Part shown: piece by piece, positions 1-9,093 of the stretch | How positions within the stretch are numbered: the stretch's first letter is position 1 | Layout: each line of letters begins with the position of its first letter | DNA from: Alphaproteobacteria bacterium | GTDB taxonomy: Bacteria; Pseudomonadota; Alphaproteobacteria; Micavibrionales; Micavibrionaceae | Assembly: GCA_002690045.1 (NCBI GenBank) | Contig: NZDE01000012.1 | Coordinates: forward strand, 62,001-126,000 | Direction of reading: 5' to 3' | DNA: 64,000 nucleotides | Program-made: the position numbers and the translations under genes | The notes under the pieces: model-generated | Seen by the model: the letters and a program-made list of their open reading frames with translations, nothing else | What the model was told of the DNA's origin: nothing | The model's database searches: none

Positions 1-1443
1 GGCGCGTTCTTGCAAACGTTCGAAGTGCTGCTGCAAGCGTTCTTGGAATTTTTCTTCCGATTCTGCAGGGCGGCGGGCGGGCTCTTCACGCGCAAGGTAG
101 TATTCTTCACGGTACACGAACATCACCACATCGGCATCCTGCTCAATAGAGCCAGATTCACGAAGGTCAGAAAGCATTGGGCGTTTATCTTCACGCTGTT
201 CGACACCACGGGAAAGCTGTGAGAGCGCCAATACTGGAATTTCGAGCTCTTTCGCAATCGCCTTCAAACCACGCGTAATTTCAGAGACCTCCAAAACACG
301 GTTTTGTTGGGATTGCTGCGAACCTGACCCACGCAATAGCTGCAAATAGTCCACCACCAACATGCCAAGACCATGTTGACGTTTCAAACGGCGCGCACGG
401 GTACGCACTGCGCCAATCGACAGGGCCGGTGTATCATCAATATAAAGCGGAACTTGCGCCAATTCATTTGCGGCCTGCGCAAAGCGGCGGAAGTCTTCCT
501 CGGTAAACGTTCCTTTACGTATCGTATCGCCCGATACACTGGCTTGGTCAGCCAGAATACGCGCAGCGAGCTGATCCGCCGACATCTCGAGCGAGAAGAA
601 CGCTACTGGCGCGCCTTCTTTACCGCCTGTATGGGCGTATTTTTTAGCTGCGTTAAAAGCCATATTAACAGCCAGCGCCGTTTTACCCATCGATGGACGC
701 CCCGCAAGAATAATCAAATCGGAGCTATGCATCCCACCAAGTTTATTATCAATATCGCTTAGGCCAACACTCACGCCACTCACATGGCCATCTGTTTGAT
801 AAGCTTTTTCCGCAATTTCCATCGCGGTTAAAACAGATTCGCGCAGCGTCTTAAAGCCGCCTTTGGCTTCGCCTTGTTCAGCCAATTCAAACAGGCGCTT
901 TTCAGTACGCTCAATCGTATTATTCACATCGCTTTCGAGCGATTGAACATAGGATTCATTGACAACATCTTGACCAAGGCCAATCAATTCACGCTTCATG
1001 AATAATTCATAAATGTTACGTGCGTAATCAAGCGTATTGATGACCGATACGACGCTACCCGCCAGTTTTGCCAGATAAGACGTGCCGCCAATTTGTTCTA
1101 ATTCTTCATCGGCTTCAAAGTAGCCCTTTAATGTTACAGGAGTCGCGCTTTGGCCGCGCTCAACAAGAATATTAAGGGCTTCATAAATGCGCTGATGCGC
1201 TGGAAGGAAGAAATGATGCGCGCGCAAAAAGTCGCTTATGCCCTCTAATTGACGGTTATCCGCCATAAGCGCACCGAGCAAACCTTGCTCCGCCTCGATA
1301 TTATTCGGCAGTTCACGGTAATGCGGGTCGCTCTGCGCTTCACCGTCTAGCGGGGCAGAGAAATCAACCATATCTTCATGCGACATAGGCGGAAAATCAT
1401 CCTGACTATTCGCGGGGGCCATCTTTTTTGTATCTGTACTCAT
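1..1443 (-). CDS. dnaB: Replicative DNA helicase DnaB (C-terminus cut by window edge)
   Basis: Hexameric helicase that unwinds DNA at the replication fork and loads primase. I translated the minus strand from the ATG at 1443 through to base 1 without a stop, about 481 codons. The N-terminal DnaB domain contains LPNNIEAEQGLLGALM, the usual family start after a roughly 40-residue tail. The RecA-like domain has Walker A GRPSMGKTALAVNMA, the Walker B region MLVVDYLQLL and the later motif SQLSRGVEQR. The reading ends in RLQERA, so roughly the last 30-40 residues lie outside the window. No intein is visible. In many alphaproteobacteria dnaB lies beside alr-radA; here it diverges from rpe and radA follows 2.6 kb away on the other strand. 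The family call is secure. Confidence 0.96.
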   Translation of the reverse strand, partial: MSTDTKKMAPANSQDDFPPMSHEDMVDFSAPLDGEAQSDPHYRELPNNIEAEQGLLGALMADNRQLEGISDFLRAHHFFLPAHQRIYEALNILVERGQSATPVTLKGYFEADEELEQIGGTSYLAKLAGSVVSVINTLDYARNIYELFMKRELIGLGQDVVNESYVQSLESDVNNTIERTEKRLFELAEQGEAKGGFKTLRESVLTAMEIAEKAYQTDGHVSGVSVGLSDIDNKLGGMHSSDLIILAGRPSMGKTALAVNMAFNAAKKYAHTGGKEGAPVAFFSLEMSADQLAARILADQASVSGDTIRKGTFTEEDFRRFAQAANELAQVPLYIDDTPALSIGAVRTRARRLKRQHGLGMLVVDYLQLLRGSGSQQSQQNRVLEVSEITRGLKAIAKELEIPVLALSQLSRGVEQREDKRPMLSDLRESGSIEQDADVVMFVYREEYYLAREEPARRPAESEEKFQERLQQHFERLQERA

Positions 1444-1621
1444 AGAAAATAGAAAACCACAGTTTTAAATATGAGGTGAAGTAAAATTAAAATACGGCCT
1501 GTGAATAGTGGGGATTAAAAAAATTATTATGTTTTGTGGAAAACTTTGTTTTTTGATGCTATGCTAGATAAAGATATCCACAGACGTCATTCGACACATC
1601 TTATTCAACGCAGCTATCAAT

Positions 1622-2284
1622 ATGAGTCCATCAAAAACCGTAAAAATCGCGCCATCTATTTTATCCGCCAATTTCGCTGAATTGGGGACTGAGATTCGCG
1701 CCATTGATGCCGCAGGTGCAGATTATATTCATATAGATGTAATGGATGGTCAGTTTGTCCCGAACCTAACCTTCGGCGCGCCGGTGATTAAAGACCTGCG
1801 CCGCTATACTGACAAAGTCTTTGATGTCCATTTAATGATTAATACACCAGAAAAACTGCTCCATAATTTTGTGGATGCGGGCTCTGATATTATTACCGTG
1901 CATGGTGAGGCAACCGCGCACTTACACCGTCTCCTCCAAAGCATCCGCGCGGCAGGAAAAAAAGCAGGCGTTGCCCTAAACCCCGCGACGCCAGCGGAAA
2001 GCCTTGCCCATGTCATGCCACTGCTTGATATGATTTTAGTAATGACCGTGAACCCCGGTTTTGGCGGGCAGAGTCATATTCCACTTAATGATAAAATTTC
2101 GACCTTAGCTGCGATGATCAAAGATGAAGGCCGCGACATTGACCTTTCTGTTGATGGCGGCGTTAACGCCGATAATGCGCAAGGCCTTATAACGGCAGGC
2201 ACGAATGTATTAGTCGCAGGCAGTTCCGTATTCAAAGACGGCGCAGAGAAATACCAAGAGAATATAGAAAAACTTCGGGGTTAA
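1622..2284 (+). CDS. rpe: Ribulose-phosphate 3-epimerase
   Basis: Interconverts D-ribulose 5-phosphate and D-xylulose 5-phosphate in the pentose phosphate pathway; cytoplasmic TIM barrel. At 220 residues it has the full family length. Visible signatures are IAPSILSANFAELG at the start, the metal and catalytic region HIDVMDGQFVPNLTFG, VHLMI, the VNPGFGGQ loop and the phosphate-binding SVDGGVN and VAGSSVF. The ATG at 1622 gives the standard N-terminus; a strong Shine-Dalgarno sequence is not obvious. The heparinase-like gene follows after 24 bp, so the two are probably co-transcribed, an arrangement known from other alphaproteobacteria. Confidence 0.96.
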   Translation: MSPSKTVKIAPSILSANFAELGTEIRAIDAAGADYIHIDVMDGQFVPNLTFGAPVIKDLRRYTDKVFDVHLMINTPEKLLHNFVDAGSDIITVHGEATAHLHRLLQSIRAAGKKAGVALNPATPAESLAHVMPLLDMILVMTVNPGFGGQSHIPLNDKISTLAAMIKDEGRDIDLSVDGGVNADNAQGLITAGTNVLVAGSSVFKDGAEKYQENIEKLRG

Positions 2285-2308
2285 AGCAAAGGGATGAACT
2301 AAACGAAG

Positions 2309-3970
2309 ATGATTGACGCGTTGCTAAGTAAAGAACAGATAAACCAGTTTAAAGGCTTTTCGCAGAAAGATAAGCTCGAGCGTCTGCGCCTTCGTTTTTC
2401 ACAGCGCCTTTTGAAAAAGGACATTCCCTTCCGCCTTGAACGTGAAATCAAAGACCCGTGGCCCGGCAATATTGATAAAGCGCGCCTATTGCTGCAAGGC
2501 TGCTTTGACCTTGATGGCGTTTTATTAGAGCAAACAGAGCCGCATTGGCTGCCCTACGGCCTTGATGAAAAACATATTTATCGCCTCAATAATTTTGATT
2601 GGCTGCGTGATTTAAAAACCCTCGGCGGGGAAGCGGCGCGTCAAAAAGGCCGTCATTTAATCGCGCATTGGATCACGCATAACAGAGCTCATAATGCCGA
2701 AAACTGGGAAGCCAATGTTATGGCGATGCGCGTTTATAACTGGCTCGCCTTTTATGAGTTTTTCTGCGCTTCTGCGTCCGATGAATTTAAAGACATGTAT
2801 TTTGAAAGCCTCAGTGAGCAAATTTACCGCCTGTCCTGTATTAGCACACGCAGCCTTGAAAATATGGCGCAGATTCGCGTTGGGCGCGCGCTGAGCATTT
2901 CCGGTTTAGTTTTAAAGGAATATGGCTTCTTAAAGGAAAAAGGGCTAAACGTCTTTTTGCGCGGCTTGAAAGATCAAATTTTGTTAGATGGCGGGCATGT
3001 ATCGCGCAGCCCAGCCGCGCTTGTGCCGCTTCTTTGTGCCACGCACGATGTCCGCATGGCCTTACAAAACGCGCATGAAAAAATTCCATTGCTGCTGCAA
3101 AATTCAATTGAGCGTATGAACAACGCGCTGCGTTTCTTTTGTTATAATGACAAACAAATGGCGCTGTTCCACGGTACACAAGAAGGTGACCCACAACTGC
3201 TTAGCACATTGCTGTCCCTTGCGGGCAATCGCCAGAGAATGCCTAAGTCTATGCCACAAAGTGGGTTTGAGCGCATTGCCATGGGGCGCAGCCTAATTAC
3301 CATAGATATTGGCGGCGCACCTGAGCGTGAACATGACGAAGCTTATCATGCCAGCGCCTTGGCGTTTGAATATAGCTACGGTAAACAGCGTATCATCACC
3401 AATTGCGGCACACACCCCTATAACCCACAGTGGAAACAAGCGCTGCGCCGGACAGCCGCCCATAACACCGCCGAAGTTAAAGGCGTTGATAGCGCAGAAA
3501 TACGCGAGAACGGGCATATTGGGCGAAAACCATTGAACATACACCATGAAAACGAGCTTATTGATGGCGGGCAATATATATCCGCCGTGCATGATGGTTA
3601 TCTCGCGACAAGCGGCGTGAAACATTACCGCCAAATCGGCGCAATGAATCGCGGCAAAGCGGTGAGCGGCCAAGACCATTTTGAAAGCATGTCGGGGCAG
3701 GCACCAGACGGCATGGCGACAATACGCTTTCACTTGCATCCAACCGTGCGCGCATCATTAACGCGCGATAAAAATGAAATCCTGCTCAGCCTACCGGGCG
3801 GCACAGGTTTCCGTTTTTACTGGTCTGGCGCGGGCGCACATATAGAAGACAGCATCTATTTCGGCCGTGACCATACACCACAAAAAACAAAACAAATCAT
3901 TCTAAACGCCCCCCTCCTACAGGCCATGACTTCCGTTGAGTGGTTAATTAAACTGGAAGAACTCCATTAA
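2309..3970 (+). CDS. Heparinase II/III family protein
   Basis: A 553-residue protein of the alphaproteobacterial heparinase II/III-like family. These have an N-terminal alpha-helical toroid and a C-terminal beta-sandwich. Visible features are the helical half with HWITHNRAHNAENWEANVMAMR, cut here to the point that the NRAHN-to-NWE segment resembles the family's substrate groove, and the C-terminal half with RTAAHNTAEV, a typical histidine-containing motif. No signal peptide is seen, which is usual for this group and leaves the substrate unknown; a role in cell-envelope polysaccharide turnover is only inferred. It follows rpe closely. In related genomes purH commonly comes next, but here the next gene is radA after 109 bp. 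Confidence 0.82.
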   Translation: MIDALLSKEQINQFKGFSQKDKLERLRLRFSQRLLKKDIPFRLEREIKDPWPGNIDKARLLLQGCFDLDGVLLEQTEPHWLPYGLDEKHIYRLNNFDWLRDLKTLGGEAARQKGRHLIAHWITHNRAHNAENWEANVMAMRVYNWLAFYEFFCASASDEFKDMYFESLSEQIYRLSCISTRSLENMAQIRVGRALSISGLVLKEYGFLKEKGLNVFLRGLKDQILLDGGHVSRSPAALVPLLCATHDVRMALQNAHEKIPLLLQNSIERMNNALRFFCYNDKQMALFHGTQEGDPQLLSTLLSLAGNRQRMPKSMPQSGFERIAMGRSLITIDIGGAPEREHDEAYHASALAFEYSYGKQRIITNCGTHPYNPQWKQALRRTAAHNTAEVKGVDSAEIRENGHIGRKPLNIHHENELIDGGQYISAVHDGYLATSGVKHYRQIGAMNRGKAVSGQDHFESMSGQAPDGMATIRFHLHPTVRASLTRDKNEILLSLPGGTGFRFYWSGAGAHIEDSIYFGRDHTPQKTKQIILNAPLLQAMTSVEWLIKLEELH

Positions 3971-4079
3971 TTTCATCCCGCGATATTGACGGGTTGCAGC
4001 ACGCTCTTTATTTTGAAGGTAATCAAGCATAGGTGAGCGACATAGGACGCTGTAATAAAATAAACTGAGACGGCTAGAG

Positions 4080-5477
4080 ATGGCGAAATCACAACGGAAT
4101 TATATTTGTCAAAGCTGCGGCACTGTTCATCGAAAATGGACAGGCAAATGCGATGGCTGTAATGAATGGAACACCATCACCGAGGAAGTGGTCGAAGCGA
4201 CGGTGCCAAAGGGCATGAGCGCCGCAAAAGGGCGCGCGATACCGCTTTATAAGTTAGAAGGTGAAAACCATGAAAAAATCATCCGCCACCAAAGTAAAAT
4301 GGCGGAATTTGACCGCGTTACTGGCGGTGGGTTAGTCCCGGGGTCTGCCTTATTAATTGGCGGTGACCCAGGTATTGGTAAATCAACTTTGCTATTACAA
4401 ATTGTCTGCGCCCTTGCCACAAGCGGGAAGCGATGCGCGTATTTTTCAGGGGAAGAAGCCGTTGACCAAGTGCGCCTCCGCGCATCACGCCTTGGCGTTA
4501 CAGGGGCAAGCGTTGACCTTGCCAGCGCCAATAATGTACGCGACATCATCGCAACGGTAGAATCAGACGCCAACCCATATGACTTGGTCGTGATCGATTC
4601 CATACAAACGATGTATGTCGATTCCGTCGACAGCGCCCCTGGCACAGTGACGCAGGTGCGTACGTCCGCGCAGGAACTGATCCGCGTCGCCAAACGCCGC
4701 AGTATATGTTTGTTAATTGTCGGGCACGTTACCAAAGACGGGCAAATTGCCGGCCCACGTGTTTTGGAACACATGGTCGATACCGTACTTTATTTTGAAG
4801 GTGACCGCGGTCACCCCTTCCGCATATTACGCACGGTGAAAAACCGTTTTGGCGCGACCGATGAAATTGGCGTCTTTGAAATGGCGCATGAAGGTTTGGT
4901 TGAAGTCACCAACCCATCCGAAATATTCCTATCCCAGCGCCAAGAAAATGTACCGGGCAGCGCCGTTCTTGCGGGGCTTGAAGGTTCACGCCCCGTATTG
5001 GTTGAAGTGCAGGCCTTAGTTGCACCATCCGCCCTGCCATCGCCGCGCCGCGCCGTGATTGGCTGGGATCAAAACCGTTTGGCCATGGTTCTTGCCGTAA
5101 TTGAAACGCGCTGCGGCATTCAATTTTCAGGCTGCGATGTGTTTTTGAACGTTGCTGGCGGTATACGTATTTCAGAGCCTGCCGCTGATGCCGCTGTAGC
5201 CGCGGCGCTAATTAGCGCACAAATGCAGCGCCCTTTACCGCAGGACTTAATCATCTTTGGTGAGATTGGCCTTTCTGGTGAAATACGCCAAGTGGCACAG
5301 CCAGACTTGCGTCTTAAAGAAGCAGCAAAGCTTGGCTTCAAACAAGCTTTATGCCCACGTGCGCTTAAAACTAAAAATGCGAAGTCACCTGACCTTGCCA
5401 TTAAGCGCCGCGAAATTGGCAGCGCAGGTGACATCATGCTATTTTTCGCTGACCATACGGAAAGATTAGCGTCATAA
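4080..5477 (+). CDS. radA: DNA repair protein RadA
   Basis: RecA-like helicase that drives branch migration during homologous recombination. At 465 residues it is full length. Domain order: N-terminal four-cysteine zinc finger (CQSCG and CDGCNEW, residues about 10-30), ATPase core with Walker A GGDPGIGKSTLLLQI (about 95), the RadA-specific motif KNRFG (about 257), and a C-terminal Lon-protease-like domain from about 285 containing GWDQNRLAMVLAV and GEIGLSGEIR. The ATG at 4080 places the zinc finger at the usual distance. It is followed by cvpA after 73 bp, matching the radA-cvpA order common in alphaproteobacteria. Confidence 0.97.
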   Translation: MAKSQRNYICQSCGTVHRKWTGKCDGCNEWNTITEEVVEATVPKGMSAAKGRAIPLYKLEGENHEKIIRHQSKMAEFDRVTGGGLVPGSALLIGGDPGIGKSTLLLQIVCALATSGKRCAYFSGEEAVDQVRLRASRLGVTGASVDLASANNVRDIIATVESDANPYDLVVIDSIQTMYVDSVDSAPGTVTQVRTSAQELIRVAKRRSICLLIVGHVTKDGQIAGPRVLEHMVDTVLYFEGDRGHPFRILRTVKNRFGATDEIGVFEMAHEGLVEVTNPSEIFLSQRQENVPGSAVLAGLEGSRPVLVEVQALVAPSALPSPRRAVIGWDQNRLAMVLAVIETRCGIQFSGCDVFLNVAGGIRISEPAADAAVAAALISAQMQRPLPQDLIIFGEIGLSGEIRQVAQPDLRLKEAAKLGFKQALCPRALKTKNAKSPDLAIKRREIGSAGDIMLFFADHTERLAS

Positions 5478-5550
5478 AAACTTGTGCAGGGTATGATCTG
5501 TGCTATAACCAAACAACATAAAAACAGACGTAAAAAATATAAGTAGTATT

Positions 5551-6294
5551 ATGGATCTTAGTTCGCTTTCACTTGATAATCTAAATTTATCTCTCGGCCT
5601 TGATATTATTGTCGGGCTCGTTTTGCTCTTCTCTGTCGGGATTGCGTTTTTACGCGGTTTTGTACGTGAGGTTTTAACCATTACCGGCCTAATCGGCGGT
5701 ATATTCTGCGCCCTTTTATTTGGCGGCGCGTTAGAACCAAGCATTGCAGGCATGCTCGGCGTAAGTAGCGAGAAGGCAGAGAAGCTTATATCCCCTATTC
5801 CCAATGACTTTCTTGTCAAAGCCATTTCCTATGGCGGGATTTTTATTAGTGTCGTGATCGGCCTATCTATCGTCAGCTATTTCATTAGTAAGAAATTAAA
5901 AGATACAGGCATGGGGCCAATTGATCGTACACTTGGTGTGTTTTTTGGATTAGCGCGCGCTGTCTTGGTATTAGGGTTCCTCTACCTACCGCTATATCTG
6001 ATGATGAGCAGCGAAAAGCGCGAAGAGTTATTTGATAAATCCATCAGTCATGTTTATGTCGAATGGTCTGCCGCAGGCGTAAAAACATTGCTGCCAGAAA
6101 ACCTTCTGCCGCAGAAGAAAAGCGATGAAGACAAAAGCGACCTTGCCAATTTCACACGTGAAAAATTAAAAGAAATCGACGTATTAAAATCGACCGCCCC
6201 AAAAGCGTTAGATAAAGATGCCGGTTATAATGATACATCCAGAGATGATCTGGATGCCCTAATCGCCCGTGAGGGAGGAACATTTAATGAGTAA
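5551..6294 (+). CDS. cvpA: CvpA family membrane protein
   Basis: Inner-membrane protein of the CvpA family, linked elsewhere to colicin V production and envelope integrity. Of its 247 residues, the first 150 or so form four hydrophobic segments (starting near DIIVGLVLLFSVGIAFLRGF, then LTITGLIGGIFCALLFGG, SYGGIFISVVIGLSIVSYF and LARAVLVLGFLYLPLYLMM). The family motif GFVREVL lies after the first helix. The last 80 residues are charged and probably cytoplasmic. It overlaps the following SDR gene by 8 bp, so translation is likely coupled. In many alphaproteobacteria purF sits between cvpA and this SDR; here it is absent. Confidence 0.9.
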   Translation: MDLSSLSLDNLNLSLGLDIIVGLVLLFSVGIAFLRGFVREVLTITGLIGGIFCALLFGGALEPSIAGMLGVSSEKAEKLISPIPNDFLVKAISYGGIFISVVIGLSIVSYFISKKLKDTGMGPIDRTLGVFFGLARAVLVLGFLYLPLYLMMSSEKREELFDKSISHVYVEWSAAGVKTLLPENLLPQKKSDEDKSDLANFTREKLKEIDVLKSTAPKALDKDAGYNDTSRDDLDALIAREGGTFNE

Positions 6295-7012
6295 AACTAC
6301 AGAACAGCCATTATTAGGCCGCAAAGCCCTTATTACCGGTGCATCACGTGGTATTGGCCGCGCGGCAGCCTATGCCCTCGCGGAACAAGGGGCAGATTTA
6401 TTCCTGTTGGCGCGCACTGTCGGCGGGCTTGAAGAAATCCATGACGAGATTAAAGCTGCATTCCCTGAGCGTGAAGTTGTATTGATCGCCAGCGACCTGA
6501 CCAATTTTAAAGAGATGGAAGCGCTTGGCCCTGCGATAGCCAGCAAGACAGATCGCTTAGACATTTGGGTTGCCAATGCCGCAATGCTCAGCACGATGGG
6601 TCCATTAGCACATGGTAAATTCAAAGAGTTCCAAAAGGTTATCGACACAAACCTTACAACGAATTTTCAGCTTATCCGCACATTAGACCCGCTGCTAAAA
6701 AATTCAGATGCGGCGCGCGTCATATTTGTCACTTCTGGCGCAGCGCAAAAAGGCCGCGCTTATTGGGGGGCATACTCAGTCAGCAAAGCGGCACTTGAAC
6801 AGCTTGCCTCTATCTACGCGGCAGAAAATGAGAAGACAAACATCAATGTCAATCTTATCAATCCAGGGCAAACACGCACAGCCATGTGGCAAGAAGCCTT
6901 TCCGGGGCGCGAACCTGAAGAAGTGCCCCCACCAGAAGATATTGTGCCAAAGTTTATTGAGCTCGCCCTGCCGAGCTGCACAATGAATGGCGAGATTGTT
7001 AACGCGCAATGA
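6287..7012 (+). CDS. Short-chain dehydrogenase/reductase (SDR)
   Basis: NAD(P)-dependent oxidoreductase with a Rossmann fold, about 241 residues. The cofactor-binding glycine motif ITGASRGIGRAAAYALAEQG is near the N-terminus, WVANAA matches the NNAG-type motif, and the catalytic set is an S in VTSGA and YSVSK (Y-x-x-x-K). NPGQTRTAMW is the usual loop after the active site. I chose the ATG at 6287 over a GTG at 6269 because GGAGG lies just upstream. The substrate cannot be read from the sequence. It overlaps cvpA by 8 bp and probably shares its transcript. Confidence 0.9.
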   Translation: MSKTTEQPLLGRKALITGASRGIGRAAAYALAEQGADLFLLARTVGGLEEIHDEIKAAFPEREVVLIASDLTNFKEMEALGPAIASKTDRLDIWVANAAMLSTMGPLAHGKFKEFQKVIDTNLTTNFQLIRTLDPLLKNSDAARVIFVTSGAAQKGRAYWGAYSVSKAALEQLASIYAAENEKTNINVNLINPGQTRTAMWQEAFPGREPEEVPPPEDIVPKFIELALPSCTMNGEIVNAQ

Positions 7013-7059
7013 TACTTAGTGTAAAGACATTCTTAACATGATGTGTGTATGTTAAAAGC

Positions 7060-7608
7060 ATGACGATTGCCCTGTTTAATACATCACTTCAAATTAACGC
7101 CGATTTATTTGGTTATTTGGCATTAGGCTTTTTTGCATTTTCATTCTTAATGCAGAGCACACGTAAAACTTTTTTGGCGCAAGCCCCCGCCGACGCATGT
7201 TACGGTATACATTTTTTAATGCTCGGGTCATTAACGGGATGCATGGTTTCTCTAGCCGCGGCGTGCCGGGACCTTTTCGCAGGGCTTGCATCAGAACGCA
7301 TTATGCGTATTGCGATTTTCATTTACCTTGGACTGATATGGAGCGTAACGTTTTTTACATTCAATAACGATCTTGCCGCTTTATTCCCTGCAACTGCCAG
7401 TAGCTTGGCCAGCTGTGCTATGCTTCTTAGGAACAATTATTACCATTCCAGATATGTCATCTTTGCGGTTCAAAGCATCTGGCTATGCTTTTTCACATCT
7501 ATCGGATCTATCCCTGGCATAGTCGGCGCATTGGGCATTATCACTATGAATATCATAGGGCTAATGAGATATCATTACGACACATCAAAGCGCATAGTTC
7601 CAGCTTAG
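7060..7608 (+). CDS. YgjV-like inner-membrane protein (first of two)
   Basis: Small polytopic membrane protein of about 182 residues with five to six hydrophobic segments, among them LFGYLALGFFAFSFLMQST and GIVGALGIITMNIIGLMRY. Its layout (a FGYLA..FFAFSF start followed by a Q/K-rich turn, a CYGIHFLMLG helix and a central short loop) is that of the Imp-YgjV family, whose function is unknown. The ATG at 7060 is preferred to a GTG at 7045; neither has a clear ribosome-binding site. The TAG stop overlaps the stop of the converging orphan gene. A second protein of similar layout is at 54940-55509. Confidence 0.65.
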   Translation: MTIALFNTSLQINADLFGYLALGFFAFSFLMQSTRKTFLAQAPADACYGIHFLMLGSLTGCMVSLAAACRDLFAGLASERIMRIAIFIYLGLIWSVTFFTFNNDLAALFPATASSLASCAMLLRNNYYHSRYVIFAVQSIWLCFFTSIGSIPGIVGALGIITMNIIGLMRYHYDTSKRIVPA

Positions 7609-8048
7609 AATTGGTTATGCGTAAAGTGCGCATGTTTTCTGAAATAGCACGCTTGGCGTGGCTGTTTATCCGTAAGATTATGCTTTTTTTCGGTATCCAC
7701 CTCAAATTTTTGCATATGCGCAAATACTTGGCTTAATGTGAATGTACCTTTCATTTCACTGCAAGACGGCATAAGCTTCTCGCGAACATTGTCGCTATTG
7801 GTGATTTGCATTCTTTCGATATGTAGCTTGTATTTATCATCTGTCACTTTACGTGCAACCATCTGAAATTCCGTAACGCCCGCGACGGTGTAATTACGAT
7901 AACGTACATTATAACGCTGCGGGGCATAATAACGATGTGATGCGATTAAGCCATCGCCATCAAAAATTGTTTTTGTACGCGCAGCAAAGGCCGTGAACAT
8001 ATCACGAAAGCTGCGCCGAATTTTATGAGCATCTTTAGCGTCTTTCAT
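7605..8048 (-). CDS. Orphan protein, last gene of a four-gene operon
   Basis: Unrecognised soluble protein of about 147 residues, without signal peptide or membrane segment. The start is either the ATG at 8048 or a TTG at 8063, which lies 1 bp after the previous stop; neither has a good ribosome-binding site. Its N-terminal part (SFRDMFTAFAAR, then ASHRYYA after about 10 residues) matches the spacing and residues of the gene just upstream (TLNDVFNRCSAR, then VSGRYRI), so the two look like diverged tandem copies. The C-terminus is rich in histidine and lysine. No function can be assigned. Confidence 0.6.
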   Translation of the reverse strand: MKDAKDAHKIRRSFRDMFTAFAARTKTIFDGDGLIASHRYYAPQRYNVRYRNYTVAGVTEFQMVARKVTDDKYKLHIERMQITNSDNVREKLMPSCSEMKGTFTLSQVFAHMQKFEVDTEKKHNLTDKQPRQACYFRKHAHFTHNQF

Positions 8049-8064
8049 ATCGCCGATCCACAAC

Positions 8065-8553
8065 TTACATTTTTAGGTGCTGATTATAATGTAACGCCGC
8101 ATAGGGTGCATCTTCCACGCGCGCTACATTTTGCGTATTCACCATATCTTCGTCGAATTCTTTTAATACGGCAATTGCCTCTTCCTTGGTCATGTTTTCA
8201 TATTCCGCCCATTCAGAAGCCAATGTGTTCACACAAAATGTTGGTAATGAAATATTCGGAAATTTACGATGCGATACAGAGCTATCGACATAGCTTTTCG
8301 TCGAAATATTATACAGCCCGTCTTTATTAGCCTCGGCAATCAATTCAATTTCAGCGCCTTTAAAATCAAAATTAAGCACATCACCTTGAACAGTTTCATC
8401 AACGCCCAAGATGCGGTAACGACCGCTAACCATCACGTTATCTTGCTTATTTAATGCAACGCGAACACGCGCAGAACATCTATTAAAGACATCATTTAGT
8501 GTTTTACTAAAGACAAGGCGGGTTGTACCTTCTTCTAATAAATTATGACTCAT
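8065..8553 (-). CDS. Orphan protein, third gene of the operon
   Basis: Unrecognised soluble protein of 162 residues. The ATG at 8553 is preceded by GGGAGAGAGAA, a good ribosome-binding site. The middle of the protein alternates hydrophobic and polar residues (VLNFDFKGAEIELIAEA, then YNISTKSYV), suggesting a beta-rich fold, and the last third is probably helical (MTKEEAIAVLKEFDED). A short motif near the N-terminus (DVFNRCSAR to SGRYRI) is shared with the downstream gene. It starts 27 bp after the stop of the second operon gene. No known family was recognised. Confidence 0.65.
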   Translation of the reverse strand: MSHNLLEEGTTRLVFSKTLNDVFNRCSARVRVALNKQDNVMVSGRYRILGVDETVQGDVLNFDFKGAEIELIAEANKDGLYNISTKSYVDSSVSHRKFPNISLPTFCVNTLASEWAEYENMTKEEAIAVLKEFDEDMVNTQNVARVEDAPYAALHYNQHLKM

Positions 8554-8580
8554 TTCTCTCTCCCATATATTTTTTTGTTG

Positions 8581-8865
8581 TTAGCGTGGTTGCCATTTAT
8601 TCAGATACTGACGATCTTTATTTGGTAGCGCATAAGACTGTTTACCGCCATAAGCCGGCGGCTCATCATCAACCAGCGCGATGTTCTTAATATTTATATC
8701 TTCGTGGTCACGCAATATGCGCAGCTCAAAGACTTGTTCCTCAATAGGCTGCGTATCACCTGCAACCACGGCGAAATCATCACCTAGCTTATCTTGCAAA
8801 CGGGCAAGAAAACCCGCATAAGCGCCAATAACGACAATCATTAAACGTCTATCTGAACGATCCAT
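8581..8865 (-). CDS. Small single-span membrane protein, second gene of the operon
   Basis: About 94 residues. I chose the ATG at 8865, which begins one base after the TAA of the first gene, with GGGA about 10 bases upstream; this gives near-overlap and probable translational coupling. The N-terminus MDRSDRRLMIVVIGAYAGFL has one hydrophobic segment after three charged residues, so it is probably a membrane-anchored protein with a short external part. The C-terminal half is polar with PPAYGGKQSYALPN. An upstream ATG at 8925 would run through the end of the first gene and is less likely. No family was recognised. Confidence 0.6.
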   Translation of the reverse strand: MDRSDRRLMIVVIGAYAGFLARLQDKLGDDFAVVAGDTQPIEEQVFELRILRDHEDINIKNIALVDDEPPAYGGKQSYALPNKDRQYLNKWQPR

Positions 8866-8866
8866 A

Positions 8867-9064
8867 TTAGCGTATCCCGTGTTGATGCTTTTTGTAATAT
8901 TGCGCATGTGCGTTTGGCATAGCATAGATACTATCTTTACCAGCCTGCTGCTTATTATCTTTTCCTGCTGAAGATATCTTCAATACATCTTGTACAGCTT
9001 GCTGCTGTACAGCTACCCCAACAGCCAAAGCGACCGTCGCCGCGAATATACGCTTAATACCCAT
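8867..9064 (-). CDS. Small exported protein, first gene of the operon
   Basis: About 65 residues. It begins with a signal-peptide-like stretch (MGIKRIFAATVALAVGVAVQ) followed by a short polar tail rich in Q, K and H. GAGGAGG lies five bases before the ATG at 9064, which I prefer over the adjacent ATG at 9067. A well-formed promoter lies at 9094-9122. No family was recognised. Being first in a four-gene operon of orphans, it may act in the envelope with the membrane protein encoded next, but that is inference only. Confidence 0.6.
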   Translation of the reverse strand: MGIKRIFAATVALAVGVAVQQQAVQDVLKISSAGKDNKQQAGKDSIYAMPNAHAQYYKKHQHGIR

Positions 9065-9093
9065 CATTGCCTCCTCGATGAAAATAATGATTG

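Noticed and set aside
1573-1581. DnaA-box-like ATATCCACA near dnaB/rpe
   Set aside because: A single 8-of-9 match without a cluster or an AT-rich unwinding element; not evidence of an origin.
3293-3739. Antisense open frames over the heparinase-like gene
   Set aside because: Shadows of the sense reading frame; no start signals or family features.
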